Source: Clostridium paraputrificum (GTDB lineage Bacteria; Bacillota; Clostridia; Clostridiales; Clostridiaceae). Taken from it: a DNA stretch of 64,000 bases. This document shows, in pieces, positions 43,094-52,407 of this stretch (positions within the stretch are counted from its first letter, which is position 1; each line of letters begins with the position of its first letter). The translations under genes and the position numbers were made by a program. The notes beneath the pieces were generated by a model, which saw nothing but the letters and a program-made list of their open reading frames with translations, did no database searches and was not told where the DNA came from. The stretch is from the NCBI RefSeq assembly GCF_900447045.1, contig NZ_UAWH01000015.1, forward strand, positions 292,959 to 356,958, read 5' to 3'.

Positions 43094-46000
43094 TTATCCT
43101 AACAAATTTAATATTTCATCTTCACTTAGTCTCTTAAACTTCTTACCATCCATTTCTTTCTCATCCATTAAGCTTTCTATAAGTTCCTTCTTATCTTCTT
43201 GTAATAATAGAATCTTTTCCTCTATGGTATCTTTAGAAATAAGCTTAATTACCTCTACCACATTTTTTTGGCCAAACCTATGGGCTCTATCTGTAGCTTG
43301 ATTTTCAATAGCTGGGTTCCACCATGGATCAAAATGAATAACAACACTTGCTGATGTTAAGTTTAATCCTACACCACCAGCTTTTAAGGATATTAAAAAT
43401 ACACTTATTAAAGGGTCTTCATTAAACTTTTTGACAAGCTCTCCCCTTTCTTTGCTGCCTATACTTCCATCTAAGTATATATAGTTTATTCCAACTTCCT
43501 CTAAGTTTTTTTCTATATTTTTAAGAGCTGAAGTAAATTGAGAAAATACTAATATCTTTTTATTTCCAGCAATATAATTATCCAGTAGCTCCATTAATGC
43601 ATTTATCTTTCCACTTCCACCATTGTAATCATCCATTATTAGGAATGGATCCAAGCACACCTCTCTAAGCTTTGTAATAAAAGTAAGCATATTAGTGTTA
43701 CCCTTTGACGACTTCAGCTTTTCCTTTATCTCCTTTACGTAAGACTTATAAATAGACTTCTGCTTTGTTGTCATATCTACCAAGTACTTTTTTTCAATCT
43801 TTTCTGGCAACTCATCTAATACATCCTCTTTTACCCTTCTTAAGATAAATGGAGTAATTAAAGACTTAAGTTCCTCTGTATTTTTATTTTGTATAAACTT
43901 CCCCTTAAATCTTTCTTTTGTAAATAAGAAACCTGGCATTACAAAATCAAATATTGACCAAAGCTCCATTAAGTTGTTTTCAATTGGAGTTCCTGTTAGG
44001 GCAAAGTTACATTTTGAGTTTATTTTCTTTACAGAAAGTGTAGTTTTTGAAGTTGGATTTTTAATATTTTGTCCTTCATCGATAATGCAATAATCAAACT
44101 GTAGTTTTTCATATTCATTTTCATCATTCTTTAGGGTTCCATAGGTTGTTATAAGCACATCATACTTTTTAATTTCACTTAACATCCTATCTCTTTGAGC
44201 TTTTGTTCCATGAACTAAACCAACCCTTACATTAGGAGCAAACCTTTCAAATTCATCCTTCCAATTATATAAAACAGAGGTTGGAGTTATAATTAAGGTT
44301 TTTTTACTCCTTTTAGAAAGGACAAAAGTTATTACCTGAATTGTTTTTCCAAGGCCCATATCATCTGCTAATATTCCTCCAAAGCCTAATTCTGAAAGTT
44401 CATTTAACCACTTAAATCCTTCTTTTTGATATTTTCTTAAGATTCCATTAAAGGATTTTGGGGTAACTGACCTTTTAAAGTCATTATTAACTAGCTTTTG
44501 AACAATTTTTTGGAGAACATCCCCACCTTTAATAAAATCTAATACTCTAAGTTTTTCTTGAAGATATAAGCTTTTGTTCTTATCTATATCTATTTCAAGG
44601 CTTAATTTATCTTCTGATAATTCTCCAATTAAATTTAAAAACTCACAAACTCCTGGGTCTTCTAAATCTAGATATCTATCCTTACTTTTGAAAAATCTTT
44701 CACCTTTTTTCATAAATGCAATAGCACTACTTAATTCCTCAACTGTAAAATCACCAACTTCATAGTTTAATCTATAAAAGTTATCAAATTCTACTATGGA
44801 TGAATTAATAAAGCTACTATCTAATATTTGAATATCTTCAAATTCTTTTGAAAACTGAACTTTTCCTATAGGTCTTAATAACTTAACACCTGTTGTTAAA
44901 AGGTCAAACTCTCCATTACCTATATAAAAATAATCTCTTTCTCTTTTTATAAATCCTACCTTTTCTAATTTTATATCTATTAAGTTTTCCTTCTTAAAAT
45001 CCCTTAAAAAGCTTTTATCATTTTTATCTTTAATTAAATCTATAATATAACCACAGTAATCAATCTTTACATTGCAGTAAACTTCTTTTCCAACTTTGTA
45101 TATTCTAAATGTAGGTTTAGAGATATCTCTTAAGAACCCTCTTGTTCCATCATCTAGCACAACATTCTTTGTAATGCTCTTTAAGTCTGAAAGAAGATTA
45201 TTTAAAGCCTTTAAGTTCTTCTCATACTTTATCTCGTTATTTTTTATAAATAATTTATGATAAGGAAGATAGGTTTCCATAGCTTTCTTACGGGGAAGGT
45301 AAATATCCCTATCATAGAACATAACATCTCCAGTATTAGATAATAAAATAGGAAACTTCTTTTGTGATCTTAATATAAAACTATCCTTATCAGCTCTTAT
45401 TGTAAGAGAAAGAGGAACATTCTCCTTTTTCACTTTAGATTCATAGGTTATAAAATCATAATTAAAACTTATTTTTCTTTCATTTAATAACGAAAGGAAC
45501 TCTCTTAAATCTTTTCCTTTCAAATTTAAGAATCTGTCACTAATTTTTTCCTTATGACTTTTTAAAAATTCTATTATTTTTGTATCCTCTTCACTAAAAA
45601 AGTCTCTTCTAGAGTGGTATGTAAATAGATCATTAAATATAATTGTATCCTTTTCCAAGAAATCTTTAAGTGATGTAATTAAATTAGTAGTTGATTCTCC
45701 TATTCTAAATTCACATTTATATGTATTAATCTCATTTAACATGCTACATTTTATTGATATATGTAACTTTAATTTTCTCTTATTTACAACTTCTTCACTT
45801 CTTTTATTTATATTTGATGCTTTAGATTTTCCAACAAGATAAAAGGCTAGATTAGTAGCTATAATATGTTTGCAAACATAGTTTCTAATATGTCTTCTAT
45901 TTTCTATGAAGGTATCACAGGAGCATTTTGTATCTAATACCTTATTAGTTTTCATATCAACTTTAATATGCGTGTTGTAATCCTTATTTTCGCTATTTAT

Positions 46001-46144
46001 TTTCCCATATATATGATAAATATTTTCTATTTTCTTACCCTTAAGATCTTTTACTCCTTTAGCTTTAAGTATGGAATTTGCCCCTTCTCTACTAAAGCTA
46101 GAACTAAACTTCATAACATTATCTCTAACAACTTTAATATTCAT
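43094..46144 (-). CDS. SNF2-family helicase with SWIM zinc finger
   Basis: A 1016-residue protein. A SWIM finger lies at about 94-120 (CSCDTF...CKHII). A bacterial SNF2-associated domain covers about 200-560, then comes the ATPase with GGILADDMGLGKTIQVITF (Walker A), IIDEGQNIKN (DEGQ in place of DEAH) and LTGTPIENNLMELWSIFD. The helicase C domain has VFSQFTSALKNI, LISLKAGGVGLNLT and RAHRFGQ. It translocates on double-stranded DNA; its cellular role in Firmicutes is unsettled. GGAGGTGAGGAG precedes the ATG. Confidence 0.92.
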   Translation of the reverse strand: MNIKVVRDNVMKFSSSFSREGANSILKAKGVKDLKGKKIENIYHIYGKINSENKDYNTHIKVDMKTNKVLDTKCSCDTFIENRRHIRNYVCKHIIATNLAFYLVGKSKASNINKRSEEVVNKRKLKLHISIKCSMLNEINTYKCEFRIGESTTNLITSLKDFLEKDTIIFNDLFTYHSRRDFFSEEDTKIIEFLKSHKEKISDRFLNLKGKDLREFLSLLNERKISFNYDFITYESKVKKENVPLSLTIRADKDSFILRSQKKFPILLSNTGDVMFYDRDIYLPRKKAMETYLPYHKLFIKNNEIKYEKNLKALNNLLSDLKSITKNVVLDDGTRGFLRDISKPTFRIYKVGKEVYCNVKIDYCGYIIDLIKDKNDKSFLRDFKKENLIDIKLEKVGFIKRERDYFYIGNGEFDLLTTGVKLLRPIGKVQFSKEFEDIQILDSSFINSSIVEFDNFYRLNYEVGDFTVEELSSAIAFMKKGERFFKSKDRYLDLEDPGVCEFLNLIGELSEDKLSLEIDIDKNKSLYLQEKLRVLDFIKGGDVLQKIVQKLVNNDFKRSVTPKSFNGILRKYQKEGFKWLNELSELGFGGILADDMGLGKTIQVITFVLSKRSKKTLIITPTSVLYNWKDEFERFAPNVRVGLVHGTKAQRDRMLSEIKKYDVLITTYGTLKNDENEYEKLQFDYCIIDEGQNIKNPTSKTTLSVKKINSKCNFALTGTPIENNLMELWSIFDFVMPGFLFTKERFKGKFIQNKNTEELKSLITPFILRRVKEDVLDELPEKIEKKYLVDMTTKQKSIYKSYVKEIKEKLKSSKGNTNMLTFITKLREVCLDPFLIMDDYNGGSGKINALMELLDNYIAGNKKILVFSQFTSALKNIEKNLEEVGINYIYLDGSIGSKERGELVKKFNEDPLISVFLISLKAGGVGLNLTSASVVIHFDPWWNPAIENQATDRAHRFGQKNVVEVIKLISKDTIEEKILLLQEDKKELIESLMDEKEMDGKKFKRLSEDEILNLLG

Positions 46145-46197
46145 TACTCCTCACCTCCAATAGGATATTTTATCATAAATACTTCTCTTAAACTAGA

Positions 46198-46224
46198 AAA
46201 GAAGAGTACTTTACTCTTCCTTTA
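46198..46224. terminator. Terminator hairpin
   Basis: Arms AAGAAGAGTA / TACTCTTCCTT at the 3' end of the minus-strand gene 46211-47005. Confidence 0.65.
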
Positions 46225-47005
46225 AACATTTATTTGGATCTAATTTTATACTCTTCCATTTTCCATCCTCTTTAATGTATTGAGCTACCTCTATATCATA
46301 ATCATTAGTCAAAATGTAGAACTCAATTCTATAGTCTTTATTATCTGTTCCCTTAAAATAGATATTTTTCACATATCCTTCAGTGTTTGCCTCATAAAAT
46401 TCCTTAATAAGCTTACACCAATCACCATATTCAATTTCAACTTTAGATTTACCATCATAGCTCCACCCATGATATGGTGCACAAAGATATTCCTCTGGTG
46501 ATATAGTTATATCTTTAATTTTATATACACCATTTTCATTAGAAAGATTTATAAAGCCATAATAATATACAAAGTTTGCAATATTCTCTTTTGATCCTTG
46601 TATTGTCTCTATTTCAAAGAAATACTTCATTTCATTTTCTGTATTATTAATAATTCTAAACTTAATTAGATTTATGTGCAGAAGATTTAAAAAGGAATTT
46701 TCATAAGCTTTAAAGTTAACCCTTTCCTTGTATTCTTTTGTAAAGAATTCATATGCTATTCTATAAGGCTCTCTCCACCTGCCTATAGTACCACAACCAG
46801 CCCACTTATCCCTCTCAACATTTGCAGCTTCCCTTAGTACTGAAAAATAATTGATTATAGTCTTATTAGGAGTAATTAAATAATTGTCTGGAATAACTAC
46901 TTTTTTACTATTTCCACTATATTGGTTTAATAACTCTTCTGCTTCACTAGATGTATTTAAAATAGGAATATTTGAAGGTCTAAAATATTTCTCATAATCA
47001 CTCAT
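46211..47005 (-). CDS. Hypothetical protein, 264 aa, coupled to a small membrane protein
   Basis: A soluble, beta-rich protein with no signal peptide of its own and no recognised family; it has aromatic stretches such as DKWAGCGTIGRWREPYRIAYEFF and APYHGWSYDGKSKVEIEYGDW. Its start overlaps by 8 bp the stop of the upstream ORF, which encodes a signal anchor. Either the two are translated together, or the pair is one membrane-anchored protein split by a one-base frameshift. In the latter case this domain would be outside the membrane. Confidence 0.6.
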   Translation of the reverse strand: MSDYEKYFRPSNIPILNTSSEAEELLNQYSGNSKKVVIPDNYLITPNKTIINYFSVLREAANVERDKWAGCGTIGRWREPYRIAYEFFTKEYKERVNFKAYENSFLNLLHINLIKFRIINNTENEMKYFFEIETIQGSKENIANFVYYYGFINLSNENGVYKIKDITISPEEYLCAPYHGWSYDGKSKVEIEYGDWCKLIKEFYEANTEGYVKNIYFKGTDNKDYRIEFYILTNDYDIEVAQYIKEDGKWKSIKLDPNKCLKEE

Positions 47006-47171
47006 ACATTACTTCTTCTTCGTAATATTTAACTTTTTCACCTCTAAACAAAACTCCACCAGCCACAAGAGTATTATCTTCTCTACTAAACTTATAGAAT
47101 ACAGTTCCTAATATACATATAAAAATTAAAACAAATATTATAATTCTTTTCTTATTAATAACAATAAACAT
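46998..47171 (-). CDS. Small membrane-anchor protein, 57 aa
   Basis: Begins MFIVINKKRIIIFVLIFICILGTVFYKF (single transmembrane anchor) followed by a short outside segment ending YYEEEVMYE. Start 47171 has AAAGGA at a good distance; the ATG at 47192 does not. The stop overlaps the start of the 264-aa gene. It may be the lost N-terminus of that protein. Confidence 0.55.
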   Translation of the reverse strand: MFIVINKKRIIIFVLIFICILGTVFYKFSREDNTLVAGGVLFRGEKVKYYEEEVMYE

Positions 47172-47231
47172 AACAAATCCTTTAATAAACATTTTATTAT
47201 ATTTTTATTCTGTTAAACCCTTTTTTATAAT

Positions 47232-47270
47232 AAAAAAACGGACTGTATCAGAAATCTGACACAGCCCACA
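47232..47270 (-). terminator. Rho-independent terminator of pullulanase gene
   Basis: Arms GGGCTGTGTCAG / CTGATACAGTCC then T7 on the minus strand. Confidence 0.85.
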
Positions 47271-47298
47271 TATATAAAGGGGCGCAATTTTATGAAAA

Positions 47299-50200
47299 TT
47301 ACTTACTTAAAGATTGTTTCTTCTTAGCAAATACTCCTACTGCTAAACCAGAAACTAATAATAAAATTAGAATTGGTAATGTACTACTTTCATCACCTGT
47401 CTTACTTGGGTTACTACTATTATTACCTTCTACCTTATTATTATCAGTATCCTCTGATGGTTTATCAGAGTCCTCACCATTATCAATTTCTCCTTCATCA
47501 AAGCTTGACTTATCAACTAAGACATAAGAAGTTTGAGCTGGAATTGTAACCTTTGAGCCCTCAATAGTTGCTAATTTCTCTATACCAGCATTATTTTGAT
47601 CCACTACTACAACCCAATCTTCACCAGGTAAAGTTACTTCCTTCGCTTCATTATTTGCATTAAATACTACTGCTATATTGTCCCAAGAATCTCCTACATT
47701 TGTTCCATCTAATGTATAAGCAACTAAATTCTTGTCTTCTACATCTATAAACTTAAGATTATTTTGAATATCTTCAGTAGTGTTCATTCTAAAGGACTTA
47801 TGTGACTTTCTAAGAGAGATTAATCCTTTATAGTAATTATTTAAATCACTATATTCAACCTTTCTTTTCCAATCTATTTTGTTAACACTATCTGGAGCGT
47901 TATAGCTATTTTCATTAAAGCTTCCATCTGGATTAACCTTCGTTCTAGCAAACTCTTCTCCTGCTTGAATGAAAGGAATACCTTGTGATGTATATACTAT
48001 TGCAGCTGACATCTTGTTCATTAATAGTACTTCTTCTTCTGATGCATTAGGATTAGTAGTTTGAAGTTTGTCCCATAGAGTTAAGTTATCATGAGCTGAA
48101 GCATAGTTAATTGTTTGATATGGTTGATTAGCCCATGCCTTAGTTCCATTGGCAACCTTACTATAATCTACTTGTGAGTTCTCAGTAGCTGCCACTATAC
48201 CAAACTTAATAGTCTCTTCAAAACCTTCGCCACCATTTACAAAAGCAGGTGCAGTAGCTGAAAATACATGCCCTTTTATACCATCTCTTATATCATCACT
48301 AAAAGCAGCAATTTGCATGTTTCCATATTTAGTTGTATTAGCTTTAATTGCTGCATCTTCAGAAGATAATGGTGAATCTCCTCCTGTCCACCCCTCTCCA
48401 TAGATAAGTATAGTTCGATCTATCTTATCAAGTTCCGTGCGAATTTCTTTCATAGTGTCTATATCATGTAATCCCATTAAGTCAAATCTAAATCCATCTA
48501 TATGATACTCTTTAGCCCAGTATACAACTGAATCAACAATTAGCTTTCTAACCATTGAACGTTCTGAAGCTGTTTCATTACCACAACCTGATCCATTAGA
48601 GAAACCACCTTGTGAATTTTGTCTATAGTAGTAATCAGGAACTGCTAGGTTTAAATTAGAATCTAAAGTAGCACCTGTATGATTATAAACCACATCCATA
48701 ACCACTCTAATTCCTGACTTATGCAATTCTTGAACCATTTCCTTGAATTCTTTAATTCTTATTTCACCAGCATATGGATCTGAAGAATAAGAACCTTCAG
48801 GCACATTATAGTTTTGAGGATCATATCCCCAGTTATATTGTTTTGTATCTAATTTTGTTTCATCTATTGATCTATGGTCAAATGTTGGAAGAATATGAAC
48901 TGTTGTAACTCCCAATTCCTTTAAGTGATCAACACCAGTTTTTACATCACTTCCTGGAATAGTTGTACCTGATTGCCATACTCCATTATATTTTCCCTTA
49001 TACTCTAAAGTAACACCTGAGTTCTCATCTATTGAAAAATCTCTTATATGCATTTCATAAATAATAGAGTCTGTAGGATCCACTAATTCTGGCTTAGTAT
49101 CATTTTCCCATCCTTCAGGATTTGTTGATGCTAAGTCAATAACCATTCCTCTGTTACCATTTACCCCTACAGCTTTAGCATATGGGTCAGTAACCTCATT
49201 CACCTTCCCATCTATTGTTACTAAATAGTTATAATACAAACCATTTAAATCTCCAGCTTTTTCAATATACCATATTCCATTTTCACCTTTAGTCATAGCT
49301 AGTACTTCTTCAGCACTATTTGTATAGTTACTTCCACTCTTACCATACAAAGCAAGCTTAACTTCTGTTGCCGTTGGTGCCCATAATACAAACCTTGTTT
49401 TATCCTTAGAATAATTAGCTCCTAAAGTACCCGAATAAGTATAAAGTTCTGCAAATTCTTCACTATCATATATCTTTCCTAATGAAACTTCCTTACCATT
49501 AAACCCTTCTATTGATAATTGATATTTAGAATTTAGATCTAAGTTTTCTCTTACCTTAATAGCACCTTCCATTAAATTATCATTTACTGTTACACTCTCA
49601 ATTTCAAGATTATTATTATCCTTTGTTAAGGTAACTTTATTTAATATATCTTTTGAAGGTAACTTAAAGTTAGTCTTAAAAGTTATATCTTTTAAAGTGT
49701 CAATTTTTGCAAATGTTATTTTAGGGTCCTTTACTACATCCTTTTCTGAGTAATATACAGTACCTTCTCCTTGAACAACATATGCATTAATTAATCCATC
49801 GTTGTTAGCATAAACCTTATTTATAAATCTATCTGACTCCCAATCCTTTTGAGACCAATCTGATTTTCTTATAATAAAGCCTATCTTATCATCAGCACCT
49901 ACATTGTCATAAGACATTGAACTTACTCTTCCAAAATTACTCTCAACAAAAGGATAACCTTGTCCAGCATTACTTCCAAGCCACCCCCATACATCCCAAT
50001 CAGTATATTTACCATCAAATCTGAAATAATTAAGGTTTACTGTAACCTTATCAAAATCTGATTTGATCTTCCTTTCTGATAATGTCGGTTCTGAACCATT
50101 CTGATTTACCACAACTTCTGTATCGCCTTTATTTAATTCCACATACTTATCATCATTGAATACTTTTTCTGCCCAATCATTTCCTTGAACACTTTTCCTA

Positions 50201-50475
50201 ATGATAAATCCTAACTTTCCTGCATCTTTACTAGTTTCGACCACAGCAAACTTCCCCTCACTGTCATCACCAATAAAGTCTACTCTTTTACCCTCTTTAT
50301 CTTCCTCCCAAACCCAAAGATTCCATCCATCATAGTTAGAATCTTCTCTACTATAACGAATCTTAATAAAAACCGATTCATTTTCAAGTGAAGCACTTGT
50401 AAAAATAGGCATTTGTATTAAAGATACAATAAAAACGATTACAATAAGCCACGAGAAAACTTTCCTCTTCTTCAA
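47299..50475 (-). CDS. pulA: Cell-wall-anchored type I pullulanase
   Basis: A protein of about 1058 residues. Order: signal peptide (KKRKVFSWLIVIVFIVSLIQMPIFTSA), two CBM41 pullulan-binding modules (YDGWNLWVWEEDKEG, TDWDVWGWLGSNAGQGYPF), an N2-type module (about 255-340), CBM48 (about 350-455), the GH13_14 catalytic barrel (about 470-880: VVMDVVYNHTG, GFRFDLMGLHD nucleophile, IYGEGWTGG acid, ASAHDNLTLWD), a C-terminal beta domain and a sorting signal SNPSKTGDESS plus hydrophobic span and KKKQSLSK. It cleaves alpha-1,6 bonds of pullulan and starch. TTG 50475 is proposed as start because GGAGGAG abuts the in-frame ATGs. Confidence 0.9.
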   Translation of the reverse strand: MKKRKVFSWLIVIVFIVSLIQMPIFTSASLENESVFIKIRYSREDSNYDGWNLWVWEEDKEGKRVDFIGDDSEGKFAVVETSKDAGKLGFIIRKSVQGNDWAEKVFNDDKYVELNKGDTEVVVNQNGSEPTLSERKIKSDFDKVTVNLNYFRFDGKYTDWDVWGWLGSNAGQGYPFVESNFGRVSSMSYDNVGADDKIGFIIRKSDWSQKDWESDRFINKVYANNDGLINAYVVQGEGTVYYSEKDVVKDPKITFAKIDTLKDITFKTNFKLPSKDILNKVTLTKDNNNLEIESVTVNDNLMEGAIKVRENLDLNSKYQLSIEGFNGKEVSLGKIYDSEEFAELYTYSGTLGANYSKDKTRFVLWAPTATEVKLALYGKSGSNYTNSAEEVLAMTKGENGIWYIEKAGDLNGLYYNYLVTIDGKVNEVTDPYAKAVGVNGNRGMVIDLASTNPEGWENDTKPELVDPTDSIIYEMHIRDFSIDENSGVTLEYKGKYNGVWQSGTTIPGSDVKTGVDHLKELGVTTVHILPTFDHRSIDETKLDTKQYNWGYDPQNYNVPEGSYSSDPYAGEIRIKEFKEMVQELHKSGIRVVMDVVYNHTGATLDSNLNLAVPDYYYRQNSQGGFSNGSGCGNETASERSMVRKLIVDSVVYWAKEYHIDGFRFDLMGLHDIDTMKEIRTELDKIDRTILIYGEGWTGGDSPLSSEDAAIKANTTKYGNMQIAAFSDDIRDGIKGHVFSATAPAFVNGGEGFEETIKFGIVAATENSQVDYSKVANGTKAWANQPYQTINYASAHDNLTLWDKLQTTNPNASEEEVLLMNKMSAAIVYTSQGIPFIQAGEEFARTKVNPDGSFNENSYNAPDSVNKIDWKRKVEYSDLNNYYKGLISLRKSHKSFRMNTTEDIQNNLKFIDVEDKNLVAYTLDGTNVGDSWDNIAVVFNANNEAKEVTLPGEDWVVVVDQNNAGIEKLATIEGSKVTIPAQTSYVLVDKSSFDEGEIDNGEDSDKPSEDTDNNKVEGNNSSNPSKTGDESSTLPILILLLVSGLAVGVFAKKKQSLSK

Positions 50476-50690
50476 TTTTATCATCTCCTCCATTCTATTA
50501 TCAAACTTATTCTACTAATTTTCAGTATTGATGTAAATTATTTCTACAAGCCTTTATAATAACGAAATTCTTTTAAAGTAATGATTACACATCTTAGTTG
50601 TGAAAGTAAATTGACTTAAAACTTTCTTTTAGGCTTTATTATATATTTTACCTAATATATTTCTCATTTTACTTTTACATTAATTGCAAA

Positions 50691-50727
50691 AAGAAGACTC
50701 TAGTTTTTGCTAGAGCCTTCTTTTATA
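50691..50727 (-). terminator. Rho-independent terminator of queT
   Basis: Arms AAGAAGGCTCTAG / CTAGAGTCTTCTT with U-rich tail on the minus strand. Confidence 0.85.
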
Positions 50728-50728
50728 C

Positions 50729-51232
50729 TTAAAATTCTTCCTTAAGTAATCTAGTATATCTATTTTGTATCATTTTAAATATCGGAATCCCCACTATTGT
50801 AATAACTACAAATTCACCTAATGCAACTTCACCCATGGTTAACCATAAAGGTGCTCCTACCGTAACATTTAACATCCATCCAATAATTATTCCATTAAAT
50901 ATTGTTGGCCATAATGAAGCTATAACTAAAGAAGCTTTGTTCTTTATATATTTTGCTGTTAAGCTTATAGCTCCAACACTTATAAATGTTGCTAAAGTTC
51001 CAAAAATAACATCCATTGTTCCATTTGGTCCAAGCAAGTTAGCTATGAAACATCCTAGAGTTAGTCCCCCTATGTAGAAAGGATCAAAGTAAGCTAATAA
51101 TACTAGAATTTCAGATACTCTAAACTGAAAATTCCCATAGCTTATTGGTGCAAGTGCAACAGTTAATAATGCATATAAAGCTGCTATTACTGCTGTTCTT
51201 ACAAGTCTTTTTGTTTTTAATTCATTTGTCAT
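50729..51232 (-). CDS. queT: QueT-type queuosine-precursor transporter
   Basis: A 167-residue, five- to six-helix ECF-type S component. The segments FQFRVSEILVLLAYFDPFYIGGLTLGCFIANLLGPNGTMDVIFGT and VTVGAPLWLTMGEVALGEFVVI are characteristic of QueT, which imports preQ1/preQ0-type queuosine precursors together with a shared ECF module. A preQ1 riboswitch-like leader and a terminator lie just upstream, which supports the assignment strongly. GGGGGAGTAG precedes the ATG. Confidence 0.92.
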   Translation of the reverse strand: MTNELKTKRLVRTAVIAALYALLTVALAPISYGNFQFRVSEILVLLAYFDPFYIGGLTLGCFIANLLGPNGTMDVIFGTLATFISVGAISLTAKYIKNKASLVIASLWPTIFNGIIIGWMLNVTVGAPLWLTMGEVALGEFVVITIVGIPIFKMIQNRYTRLLKEEF

Positions 51233-51280
51233 AATAACTACTCCCCCATTCTTCGAGAATTAGTTCAAGCCATGCAAAAC

Positions 51281-51311
51281 AAAAAAGTCGTAGAAGAAAT
51301 TCTTCCACGAC
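51281..51311 (-). terminator. Terminator of the queT leader
   Basis: On the minus strand GTCGTGGAAGAA / TTCTTCTACGAC is followed by T6. It lies between the preQ1 aptamer and queT, as in transcription-terminating riboswitches. Confidence 0.85.
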
Positions 51312-51344
51312 AATAAAAAGCAATATAAATCCTATGCTTTGTTG

Positions 51345-51383
51345 CCGTAGTTTTGTTTATTGACAGGAGGCTCACGAACTGTC
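51345..51383 (-). ncRNA. preQ1 class I riboswitch aptamer
   Basis: On the minus strand: stem GACAG / CTGTC enclosing TTCGTGAGCCTC, followed by the A-rich tail AATAAACAAAACTACGG. The CGT of the loop can pair with ACG in the tail to give the class I H-type pseudoknot, and the tail resembles the known AACAAAACAAGG of other preQ1-I aptamers. Ligand binding should favour the terminator at 51281 and switch queT off when preQ1 is plentiful. The match is by eye. Confidence 0.8.
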
Positions 51384-51460
51384 TCTATTTAATTCACTAA
51401 AACAGTATATATCAACTAAATTACAAAGTCAATACTTATGCTCTTTATTTTCTAATTACT

Positions 51461-52150
51461 TCATTGATATAGCACTTGTCCATCCTTATTATATACATCT
51501 ATAAGTTCTCCCCTATATTGCTGATCTAAATTAGTAAAATTAACCTCTGTTGCTTTTCCACTAACTAAAGAATACTTATATTTATTACCTAAATTATCTA
51601 CTACATTCACTTGTATTTCATAATTTGAATTCCTCTTTACATTTTCTTCTATAGAAAGATTATTATTAGTACCTATGTCATTAATTACAAATTCCTTTGA
51701 TGAAATAATCTTATTATTCTCAAGAATATCAACTGTATATTTATATATTTGAATTTCATTTGGACCCCCATCCTGATAGCTACCTGATAAGTAAGATATA
51801 TTAGTTTCTAGGTTACCTTTTAGTTTTAAAATTTCATTTCTATAGCTAATGGAACCATAATAATTAATAATCTCGCTCATATTTCTATCATAATTAAATA
51901 AACCTTTAGCATTTTCAATTTTTTCTGTATTTCCGTTCTTAATAACCAAGTATGAAGGAAGATCATAATCACTTATAAGAGAGTTATCATCTTTTGGTTG
52001 GAATCTAATCCTGTTTAACTCTCCACTTAAACCATTTATATAATCATTATTAATATCTATTTTTTTATTAAGCTTAGTTATATAACTTAATGAAATAATA
52101 TTTATAAAGATAAGAATTCCTATTATAATTTGTAAAGTATATTTTTTCAT
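51461..52150 (-). CDS. Hypothetical membrane-anchored protein, 229 aa
   Basis: A signal anchor (YTLQIIIGILIFINIISLSYITKL, about 4-27), a short coiled-coil-like stretch, then two beta-rich repeats of about 80 residues (YRNEILKLKGNLETNISYLSG, VNVVDNLGNKYKYSLVSG). It has no recognised family. Start 52150 has GGGGGGAA upstream; the ATG at 52168 precedes that site. Confidence 0.65.
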   Translation of the reverse strand: MKKYTLQIIIGILIFINIISLSYITKLNKKIDINNDYINGLSGELNRIRFQPKDDNSLISDYDLPSYLVIKNGNTEKIENAKGLFNYDRNMSEIINYYGSISYRNEILKLKGNLETNISYLSGSYQDGGPNEIQIYKYTVDILENNKIISSKEFVINDIGTNNNLSIEENVKRNSNYEIQVNVVDNLGNKYKYSLVSGKATEVNFTNLDQQYRGELIDVYNKDGQVLYQ

Positions 52151-52215
52151 ATTCCCCCCTAAATCCATTACTTCACCTTAATTGTATAATACAGGAAGTA
52201 GTTAATCAACAAAAA

Positions 52216-52302
52216 AGGTCGGGGGTATTTATTTTGCTTGTTTTATCGCAAGTTCCAAATCACAGAAAAATAAATATCTATTCCCCACATACTGATGGTA
52301 AA
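52216..52302 (+). repeat. Dispersed structured hairpin element, copy 4
   Basis: The most diverged copy: GGTCGGGGGTATTTATTTTG, CTTGTTTTATCGCAAGTTCC, AAATCACA, then AAATAAATATC and TTCCCCACATACTG. Stem pairing is kept by GGGG/CCCC changes. It lies between two minus-strand genes. Confidence 0.8.
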
Positions 52303-52364
52303 GAAAATGTAATAATACCTTTGATTTATAGCTAATTAAAATTTTATAACTAATCTAGAGATTA

Positions 52365-52397
52365 AAAAAGAGAAATTGCAAAACAATTTCTCTTTTC
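52365..52397 (-). terminator. Rho-independent terminator
   Basis: Arms AAAGAGAAATTG / CAATTTCTCTTT just beyond the stop of the SH3/glucosaminidase gene. Confidence 0.85.
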
Positions 52398-52407
52398 TAA
52401 ATAATAA

